From the NCBI RefSeq assembly GCF_012102705.1, contig NZ_JAAVTA010000002.1, positions 1-64,000 on the forward strand: a DNA stretch of 64,000 nt, given 5' to 3'. This DNA is from Haematospirillum sp. H1815. GTDB taxonomy: Bacteria > Pseudomonadota > Alphaproteobacteria > Rhodospirillales > Rhodospirillaceae. Below are positions 58,427 through 64,000 of this stretch, one piece after another; position 1 is the stretch's first letter; the number at the start of each line of letters is the position of its first letter. The notes under the pieces are model-generated. The model saw nothing but the letters and a program-made list of their open reading frames with translations, made no database searches and had not been told where the DNA came from. A program made the position numbers and the translations under genes.

Positions 58427-60009
58427 CCGGAAAATCCCCCATGCTCAGCCCCAAGTCCCCACGAAAGAAAAAGAAACAGGGGGCAGACGAGTCCACATCC
58501 ACCGTTGCAAACGGCTGGCCGGTTCTGATTGTCGATGACGAGCCCGAGGTGCATCGCGTTACGGAACTGGCCCTGGCCGGATTCCGGTTCGCAGACCGCC
58601 CTCTTGAAATCATCAACGCCATGTCCGCAGCCGAGGCCCGCAAAATACTCGAATTGCGCAGCGATATCGCCGTTATCCTGCTGGATGTCGTGATGGAGAC
58701 AGAGCACGCCGGCCTAGACCTGGCTCAATGGATCCGGAACGGGCTTGGCAATACCGATGTCCGGATTGTGCTGCGCACCGGACAGCCGGGACAAGCACCG
58801 GAACGGGAGGTTATCACCACCTACGACATCAATGACTACAAGGAAAAAACAGAGCTGACAGCCCGCAAGCTGCATACCCTGTTTTTTTCCTGTCTACGGT
58901 CCTGGAGAGATATCAAGACCCTGGAAGCAACCCAGCGCGGGCTTGACCTGATCCTGAACGGGGCCGGATCTCTGTTTTCCTATCAGCCGGCCAACCGGTT
59001 TGCAGAAACCGCGTTGCACCTGTTTCATGATCTTTTGCATCTACATGACACAACAGCTGAATCCCCCATGCACGGGCTGGTACTGAGCGTTCAACGCCGC
59101 ACAGGGAAAATTGCCATCATGGCAGGGACGGGACGTTACAGCCCACCCCTGACCGGCCGGCTGGAAGACCTTCGCCCGGACCTGCCGGATGACCTGAAAC
59201 GCCTGGAAAGCAAAATCCCGGAGAACGGTCATTTCGCCATGGATGGGACCATGGCACTGGCCAGTTTCCGCAGCTCGGTCGAGATCAAGAATATCCTGAT
59301 GCTGGACGGTGTTGATGCCACGTCCATTCCCCAGCGACCCGTTCTTGATATCTTTTGCCGGACCATGGCCTATGCCATGGACAACTATAACTTGATAGAT
59401 CTTGTGGAGCGTACACAGAAAGAGGTTGTCCAACGCCTGGGAGAAGCCGTGGAAACCCGGGCCATGGAAAGCAGCCAGCATGTGCGGCGTGTGGCGGAAT
59501 ACTCCTGGATTCTAGCACTGGCAGCAGGCATGCCGCGCCGGGATGCACAGGTTCTGCTGGCAGCCTCTCCGTTACACGATGTTGGCAAGATCGGCATTCC
59601 GGATGCCATCCTGAACAAACCCGGCAAGTTGACCGATGAAGAGTGGGAAGTCATGAAAACCCACGCCATTATTGGCGAGGACATGCTGATCCAATCTGAC
59701 CTGGAAATCCTGAAATGTGCCGCCATTATCGCCGGCGGACACCACGAACGCTGGGACGGCACAGGATATCCAAGACGTCTGTCCGGGAAGATCATTCCCC
59801 TGCCCGCCCGCATTACGGCCATAGCCGATGTCTTCGACAGCCTTGCCAGTGACAGCGTGTACAAGAAGGCATGGCCACTGGAACGCATTCTACAATACTT
59901 CGAGGAGAATTCCGGAACCCAGTTTGATCCATCCCTGGTCCGTATTCTTTTCGAGAAGCTGCCGGACCTGCTGGAAGCCCGCGATCGATACCGCGACGAT
60001 ATTTTCTAG
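58423..60009 (+). CDS. Response regulator with DUF3369 and HD-GYP domains (c-di-GMP phosphodiesterase)
   Basis: 528 residues: REC domain (about 33-155, phospho-Asp88 in VILLDVVME, VDDE at 37-40), DUF3369 (about 170-335) and HD-GYP (about 345-515) with H385-D386 in LHDVGKIGIPDAILNKPGKL, HHERWDGTGYP. The GYP-type motif is intact, so c-di-GMP hydrolysis is expected. Start overlaps the kinase stop (ATGA), strong evidence for a cognate pair. A basic Lys-rich stretch precedes REC. Convergent with the phosphatase gene, overlapping by 4 bases. Confidence 0.93.
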   Translation: MTGKSPMLSPKSPRKKKKQGADESTSTVANGWPVLIVDDEPEVHRVTELALAGFRFADRPLEIINAMSAAEARKILELRSDIAVILLDVVMETEHAGLDLAQWIRNGLGNTDVRIVLRTGQPGQAPEREVITTYDINDYKEKTELTARKLHTLFFSCLRSWRDIKTLEATQRGLDLILNGAGSLFSYQPANRFAETALHLFHDLLHLHDTTAESPMHGLVLSVQRRTGKIAIMAGTGRYSPPLTGRLEDLRPDLPDDLKRLESKIPENGHFAMDGTMALASFRSSVEIKNILMLDGVDATSIPQRPVLDIFCRTMAYAMDNYNLIDLVERTQKEVVQRLGEAVETRAMESSQHVRRVAEYSWILALAAGMPRRDAQVLLAASPLHDVGKIGIPDAILNKPGKLTDEEWEVMKTHAIIGEDMLIQSDLEILKCAAIIAGGHHERWDGTGYPRRLSGKIIPLPARITAIADVFDSLASDSVYKKAWPLERILQYFEENSGTQFDPSLVRILFEKLPDLLEARDRYRDDIF

Positions 60010-60458
60010 ACGCTGCCTGTGCTTTCGACAGGAGGACCAAACCGGTCCTTGATCCGCTTGATCAGATCGTCACGCACCTGACGGTATGCATCCAGCCTCA
60101 CCTCCCGCGATCCTTCAACAACAGAAGGATCAAACGTGTGCCAGAACTCCACATCACACGCCACCGTGCGGGTCAGCTCAACGGCCTTGTGCTGTGCTTC
60201 GGGCGACAGGGAAATCACCAGATCAAAGCTGTCATCATCCAGATCATCAAACGTTTTGGGGCTATGACGCGACACGTCAATACCGATTTCAGCCATGACA
60301 GCAACCGCAAAGCCATCCAGCTGGCCACAGCGAACACCGGCGGAATCAACGTATATTTTCTTTCCATACAGATGACGCAGGATGGCCGCAGCCATGGGAG
60401 AACGAATGGAGTTCATCGTGCAGACGAACAAGACAGCCGATGGATCGCTCCGCTCCAC
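60006..60458 (-). CDS. Low molecular weight protein-tyrosine-phosphatase-like protein
   Basis: 150 residues. The P-loop CX5R is C13-T-M-N-S-I-R19 followed by SP, and the general acid Asp lies in WHTFDPS. Fits LMW-PTP or the related arsenate reductase fold. In alphaproteobacteria this gene typically follows UPF0262 and precedes infA; here it follows UPF0262 (3-base gap) but the kinase/regulator pair separates it from infA. Confidence 0.88.
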   Translation of the reverse strand: MERSDPSAVLFVCTMNSIRSPMAAAILRHLYGKKIYVDSAGVRCGQLDGFAVAVMAEIGIDVSRHSPKTFDDLDDDSFDLVISLSPEAQHKAVELTRTVACDVEFWHTFDPSVVEGSREVRLDAYRQVRDDLIKRIKDRFGPPVESTGSV

Positions 60459-60461
60459 CCC

Positions 60462-60986
60462 TCAACTCCGCGCGTGCAGGACGCAGACCAAGGTGAACAA
60501 GCGGCGGGCCGTATCCAGGTCAATATCAATACCGGCATCGGAAAGCTGCTGGCGCAACATCGATGCTCCCTCGTTGTGGAGGCTCCGTCGCCCTGCATCA
60601 ACCGCTTCGATACGCGACGGTGCAGCCGTACGGATAGCCCCGTAGTAGCTGTCGCAAACCATGAAATATTCCCGGATCACAGCCCGGAATCCTTTCAGGG
60701 ACAGAAAAAACGTTTCAATTGGTACATCGCCTTCCGTCCGGACATCAAAATATAGTTTCTCTCCTTCAACGAAAAGGTGAAGACTGTACGGACCTTCATT
60801 CCCCGCACCCGACACACGGAACGTGTTGTCCTCGATCAGATCATAAATGGCGACCCGCCGCTCATGCTCGACCTCCGGCCTGCGGCTGCGAACGATTTTC
60901 TCATCCAGATAAACAGAGACAATCCTGTTCTTATCCACAGCAAGAACCGCCGGTGTCTTCACACCGTCATTTCCTGACCCCGGCAT
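60462..60986 (-). CDS. UPF0262 family protein
   Basis: 174 residues from ATG 60986. The ERRVAIYDLIEDNTF and GPYSLHLFVEGEKLYFDVR segments and FRAVIREYFMVCDSYY are the UPF0262 signature; the family is nearly confined to alphaproteobacteria and has no known function. The open frame reaches 61121 without homology. Followed 3 bases later by the LMW phosphatase. Confidence 0.88.
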   Translation of the reverse strand: MPGSGNDGVKTPAVLAVDKNRIVSVYLDEKIVRSRRPEVEHERRVAIYDLIEDNTFRVSGAGNEGPYSLHLFVEGEKLYFDVRTEGDVPIETFFLSLKGFRAVIREYFMVCDSYYGAIRTAAPSRIEAVDAGRRSLHNEGASMLRQQLSDAGIDIDLDTARRLFTLVCVLHARS

Positions 60987-61150
60987 CAAGAGGCACAGCT
61001 CCCGGACAGGGTGAAATACCGTCCTGCATGAAACAATCGGCAAGCCATAGTCTCTCCCAAGAACTGCCAAGAATGGAGGTACTGGCCCGGCAAGGTTTGC
61101 CGCACCACAGCATCTTGTCAAGGCAGCACATGGAAAAGACCACGAAAGTT

Positions 61151-61429
61151 CTACCGGAACCGTACGTAGTACGAGATACCAAAGAACCCGAGACCCAAGG
61201 CGATGATCGCAACCAGAACAACCAGCACAATGGTCTGCAGGGCAGAAACAACAGCTCCGCCGCCGCTGTTTATGGCCGCGTTCAACTGATCCATACGTTC
61301 CTGGATAGGCTTTTGCATCGCCTTTTTCTTGCCTGGCGGCAAGGCGTTATACATCTCCTGCAGACGCTTCAATTCCTGAATATTCTCTGCACGAGACCCC
61401 AGCTTGGGCTTGGACTTGGGCTTGGCCAT
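61151..61429 (-). CDS. Small single-pass membrane protein, unknown function
   Basis: 92 residues. A Lys/Arg-rich start, an amphipathic helical part with LQEMYNALPPGKKKAMQKPIQERMDQL in sense (about 20-53), a Gly-rich hinge, then a single hydrophobic segment (about 62-88) and a basic end. I do not recognise the family. It lies between murA and UPF0262, where DUF2948 and hisD usually stand in alphaproteobacteria. Codon use looks like the neighbours and the frame is intact, so it is likely a real gene. Confidence 0.7.
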   Translation of the reverse strand: MAKPKSKPKLGSRAENIQELKRLQEMYNALPPGKKKAMQKPIQERMDQLNAAINSGGGAVVSALQTIVLVVLVAIIALGLGFFGISYYVRFR

Positions 61430-61544
61430 TAACCCCTCATCTCACCCGGCCCCGCGCCACGCGGATGCCACACACCGGCCTTTGCCGCTGCCCGACTATA
61501 GCACGCACCCCCGGGCAATAAAGGGGGGCGGGCCTTTCTGAAGC

Positions 61545-61579
61545 CGTGGTCTTTCCCGGTGGACGAGAATAAGACCACG
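61545..61579 (-). terminator. Inverted repeat downstream of murA
   Basis: CGTGGTCTT (61545-61553) pairs with AAGACCACG (61571-61579), 9 perfect base pairs with a 17-nt loop, 20 bases past the murA stop on the minus strand. No T tract follows, so it may be a factor-dependent or 3'-stabilising structure. Confidence 0.45.
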
Positions 61580-61599
61580 ACACAACACACAGTAAAGAA

Positions 61600-62901
61600 T
61601 CAGCCACGTAAACGCTCTATATTGGCACCGCAGGCGGCAAGCTTGGCTTCCAGACGCTCGTAACCGCGGTCAAGGTGGTAAATACGGTTCACAATGGTCT
61701 CCCCTTCAGCAGCCAGACCGGCCAGAACAAGGGAAACAGAGGCCCTGAGGTCCGTGGCCATCACCGGGGCACCGGAAAGCCGGGGCATACCGCGCACAAT
61801 GGCAGAAGCCCCGTGTACGTTGATTCTGGCCCCCATGCGGCACAGCTCCGGCACATGCATGAACCGGTTCTCGAAAATTGTCTCGGTAATCATTGACGCC
61901 CCGTTGGCCGTTGCCATCAGGGCCATGAACTGGGCCTGCATATCGGTGGGGAAGCCGGGATAGGGCTCGGTCATCAGATCAATGCCCCGGATCTCGGCAC
62001 CATCAGCGCGGATACGAACCCCGCTCGAGGTTTCAATCACTTCAACGCCACATTCGTTCAGGGCAGAAAAGACTGCACCCAAGGCCGCAGAATTGGCACC
62101 GACCAGTTCCACATCGCCACGTGTAATGGCCGCCGCAATAGCATATGTCCCGGTTTCAATGCGATCGGGCAAAACCGAATATTCTGTCCCGTGCAGGGAC
62201 GACACGCCCTCGACCCGCAAGCAATTGGTGCCAATCCCGGAAATCCTGGCACCCATCAGGGTCAGGCAATTGGCCAGATCCGCAATTTCAGGCTCCTGGG
62301 CCGCATTCATGATCACAGTCTCGCCCTCGGCCAGGCAGGCGGCCATCAAGGCATTCTCTGTTCCACCAACGGTGACAGCAGGGAACATGATGGTGCCACC
62401 GCGCAAACGGCCATTCAGGTCATCACGGATGCGGGCGTTGATATATCCCTCGTCCAGCGAAATCTCGGCCCCAAGTGCTTCCATCGCCTTCAGATGCAGG
62501 TCAACGGGCCTGGTTCCGATGGAACACCCGCCGGGCAATGAAACACGACATGCACCAAAACGCGCCAGCAACGGCCCCAGAACCAAAACGCTGGCCCGCA
62601 TTTTCCGGACAAGGTCATAGGGTGCCGTCAGGCTTGTTATATCGGCAGCCTGCAACTCCAGCACACGGCCTGATGCACTGCCGAGACCGCCCTCACCCCC
62701 ATTCAGGTGCATACTGGTCCCGTGCTGGGCCAGCAGGTGCGCCATGGTGGTGATATCCGCCAGATGCGGCAGGTTGGTCAGACGCAAGGTCTCCTCGGTC
62801 AGGAGTGCCGCCGCCATCAGGGGCAAGGCTGCATTCTTCGCACCACCGATCGGGATCGTTCCGCGCAGGGGCGTTCCCCCGACGATGCGGATGCGATCCA
62901 T
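61600..62901 (-). CDS. murA: UDP-N-acetylglucosamine 1-carboxyvinyltransferase
   Basis: 433 residues from ATG 62901. First committed step of peptidoglycan synthesis: transfers enolpyruvate from PEP to UDP-GlcNAc. N-terminal [34 protein letters not shown]; catalytic loop [10 protein letters not shown] with Cys126, the fosfomycin target residue (Cys, not the resistant Asp). The frame extends to 63069 into dcd, but similarity starts at 62901; GGAGG lies unusually close to this ATG. Confidence 0.95.
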   Translation of the reverse strand: MDRIRIVGGTPLRGTIPIGGAKNAALPLMAAALLTEETLRLTNLPHLADITTMAHLLAQHGTSMHLNGGEGGLGSASGRVLELQAADITSLTAPYDLVRKMRASVLVLGPLLARFGACRVSLPGGCSIGTRPVDLHLKAMEALGAEISLDEGYINARIRDDLNGRLRGGTIMFPAVTVGGTENALMAACLAEGETVIMNAAQEPEIADLANCLTLMGARISGIGTNCLRVEGVSSLHGTEYSVLPDRIETGTYAIAAAITRGDVELVGANSAALGAVFSALNECGVEVIETSSGVRIRADGAEIRGIDLMTEPYPGFPTDMQAQFMALMATANGASMITETIFENRFMHVPELCRMGARINVHGASAIVRGMPRLSGAPVMATDLRASVSLVLAGLAAEGETIVNRIYHLDRGYERLEAKLAACGANIERLRG

Positions 62902-62963
62902 CCCTCCGCGCTGCTCCTGCCGGGGGCGCTCTACCGTCAGGCTGTCCGCTGTCGGGCGCTCTA

Positions 62964-63518
62964 TCACAGCCGGGGCAGTGTCACGCCCTTCTGGCCCATG
63001 TACTTGCCCTTGCGGTCGCCATAGGAAGTTTCGCATTCGGGATTCCCCTTCAGGAAGATAAACTGACAAGCTCCCTCGTTGGCATATATGCGTGCGGGCA
63101 AGGGAGTGGTATTGGAAAATTCAAGCGTCACGTGGCCTTCCCATTCGGGTTCCAGAGGCGTGACGTTGACGATGATTCCGCATCGGGCATACGTTGACTT
63201 GCCAAGACAGATCACCAGCGTGTCACGTGGAATACGAAAGTATTCGACCGTACGGGCCAAGGCAAAGCTGTTGGGGGGAATAACGCAGACATCTGTCTTG
63301 CGGTTCACAAAGCTCTTGTCCGAAAATTCCTTTGGATCAACAACGGCGGAATCAACATTGGTAAAAATCTTGAACTCGTCGGCAACCCGGGCATCGTACC
63401 CATACGAAGAGACGCCATAGGAAATCACGCCATCCCGTTCCAGACGGTCGGTAAAAGGCTCGATCATACCGCGGTTACGGGCCATTTCACGAATCCAGGT
63501 ATCAGGCATGACGGCCAT
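62964..63518 (-). CDS. dcd: dCTP deaminase
   Basis: 184 residues. Deaminates dCTP to dUTP for thymidylate synthesis. N-terminal [26 protein letters not shown]; the catalytic region with [31 protein letters not shown] (catalytic Glu in the final segment). Upstream of murA by about 60 bases on the same strand. Confidence 0.95.
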   Translation of the reverse strand: MAVMPDTWIREMARNRGMIEPFTDRLERDGVISYGVSSYGYDARVADEFKIFTNVDSAVVDPKEFSDKSFVNRKTDVCVIPPNSFALARTVEYFRIPRDTLVICLGKSTYARCGIIVNVTPLEPEWEGHVTLEFSNTTPLPARIYANEGACQFIFLKGNPECETSYGDRKGKYMGQKGVTLPRL

Positions 63519-63633
63519 GGGAAACAGTCTCCATCATTTGGAACCGGGGTGTTGCCCTGTGACACAACGGGGCGGAAACGGCACCTTGTAGCGCAGCACG
63601 CGCCAGACCACAACGGCGTGTTTTTGGTTTCAA

Positions 63634-63648
63634 GCCCGTTTTACGGGC
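63634..63648 (-). terminator. Short hairpin after the small basic protein gene
   Basis: GCCCGT (63634-63639), TTT, ACGGGC (63643-63648). It begins 3 bases past the stop at 63652 on the minus strand and is followed by TTGAAACC, a poor T tract. A modest terminator candidate separating the small gene from dcd. Confidence 0.45.
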
Positions 63649-63651
63649 ATA

Positions 63652-63852
63652 TCATCCCGTTTCATCCCGGGGCACGGCAGATGCTGACGGGCATGTCCCT
63701 GAATCATCATCGGAAATGGCCCGCGACCGGGTCTGCTGCTTGCGTCGCAACAGGTTCTCCCGCAGGGCCATGGCCAGACGATCCTGGCGACGATCCTTCG
63801 ACGGTCGGGATCCACCGCCCTTCTCTTCCGAAACAACCGGAGTATCTGTCAT
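63652..63852 (-). CDS. Small basic protein, alphaproteobacterial hypothetical
   Basis: 66 residues from ATG 63852. A charged start, then RRQDRLAMALRENLLRRKQQTRSRA, a short Arg-rich helical block that recurs in small alphaproteobacterial proteins of unknown role, then an acidic/serine tail. No domain. The frame opens at 63882 with an unrelated-looking extension. Upstream of dcd on the same strand. Confidence 0.6.
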   Translation of the reverse strand: MTDTPVVSEEKGGGSRPSKDRRQDRLAMALRENLLRRKQQTRSRAISDDDSGTCPSASAVPRDETG

Positions 63853-63994
63853 CAGATAATTGCCTGTACAAAACAATCGCACATGATCCCGCTGCCAACA
63901 GGCCGGAACACTGGCACTGTGCGATGATCAGGTCATCACCGTCAACCCACTGGCCCACATTTTTATGCTTGCATGGGTCGATACGCTGTGCCAT
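63707..63994 (-). CDS. Doubtful ORF, Cys-rich N-terminus
   Basis: A 95-residue frame near the window end. Its first 50 residues (positions 63845-63994) lie outside any other gene and contain several Cys and a His (CKHKN, CQCSG, GSC); the rest overlaps the small basic protein in another frame and reads as an antisense-like Gly/Ser/Pro stretch. I do not recognise it. It could be spurious, or an upstream reading frame ending inside the neighbour. Confidence 0.2.
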   Translation of the reverse strand: MAQRIDPCKHKNVGQWVDGDDLIIAQCQCSGLLAAGSCAIVLYRQLSDDRYSGCFGREGRWIPTVEGSSPGSSGHGPAGEPVATQAADPVAGHFR

Positions 63995-64000
63995 AAACCC

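Noticed and set aside
1-64000. CRISPR arrays, insertion sequences, prophage, integrases, rRNA operons
   Set aside because: No regularly spaced repeats, transposase or integrase motifs, or rRNA sequence were seen in either strand.

Overview
The window comes from an alphaproteobacterial chromosome, most likely Rhodospirillales. Evidence: strings of genes with alphaproteobacterial order (ubiG / lysC-ptsP-prfA-prmC-DUF4167; xseB-ispA-dxs-tlyA; purM-purN / DUF2066-AI-2E-hdaA-ppk-ppx-rnd; murA ... UPF0262-LMW phosphatase ... infA-maf-RNase E/G-yacG-tRNA-Phe), an HdaA-type DnaA regulator, an EipB-like envelope protein and an AapJQMP amino-acid transporter. Base composition is only moderately GC-rich, which would suit a lower-GC Rhodospirillaceae lineage; I cannot name a genus. 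Nearly all of it is dense housekeeping sequence. I saw no insertion sequence, phage, CRISPR array, toxin-antitoxin pair or rRNA.

Layout. 0.3-1.7 kb: M23 envelope peptidase, then a bidirectional terminator. 1.8-14.8 kb, all minus strand: lysC, an FMN monooxygenase-like gene, ptsP, rodZ, ispG, hisS, hemA (glutamyl-tRNA reductase type), prfA, prmC and a DUF4167 gene, mostly tightly spaced. 15-17.8 kb: ubiG, trkH, DUF1178. 17.9-22.6 kb: xseB, ispA, dxs, a MarC-type membrane protein and tlyA. 22.6-28.4 kb: long-form sppA, a divergent ROK-family protein, EipB-like protein, aspS. 28.5-35.5 kb: bcp-glnE, divergent from a large AsmA/YhdP-type protein. 35.4-47.5 kb: EamA permease, DUF455 ferritin-like protein, purM-purN, DUF2066, AI-2E permease, hdaA, ppk1, ppx, rnd. 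47.8-52.1 kb: aapJQMP. 52.3-56.2 kb: M48/PDZ lipoprotein, tRNA-Phe, yacG, RNase E/G-like, maf, infA. 56.5-60.0 kb: soluble histidine kinase with an HD-GYP response regulator. 60.0-64.0 kb: LMW phosphatase, UPF0262, small membrane protein, murA, dcd and a small basic protein.

How the genes fit together. PtsP (nitrogen PTS enzyme I), GlnE (glutamine synthetase control) and the Aap system belong to nitrogen sensing and uptake. ispG, ispA and dxs serve the MEP isoprenoid route, which also supplies ubiquinone (ubiG) and cell-wall lipid carrier; RodZ, MurA, M23 and EipB serve the envelope. Ppk1/Ppx set polyphosphate level. HdaA controls initiation of replication. hisS, aspS, prfA, prmC, infA, tlyA and tRNA-Phe are translation genes.

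No self-evidently new multi-gene system is visible. The observations most worth checking are a C5-type hemA in an alphaproteobacterial operon, a ROK protein that has lost both phosphate-binding loops but kept its zinc site, a short maf-linked RNase E/G without the zinc-link cysteines, a kinase/HD-GYP pair next to the otherwise conserved infA block, the head-to-head start-codon overlap of purM with the DUF2066 gene (purM possibly using ATT), and several structured intergenic repeats (lysC leader, aapJ-aapQ gap, a Fur-like palindrome).
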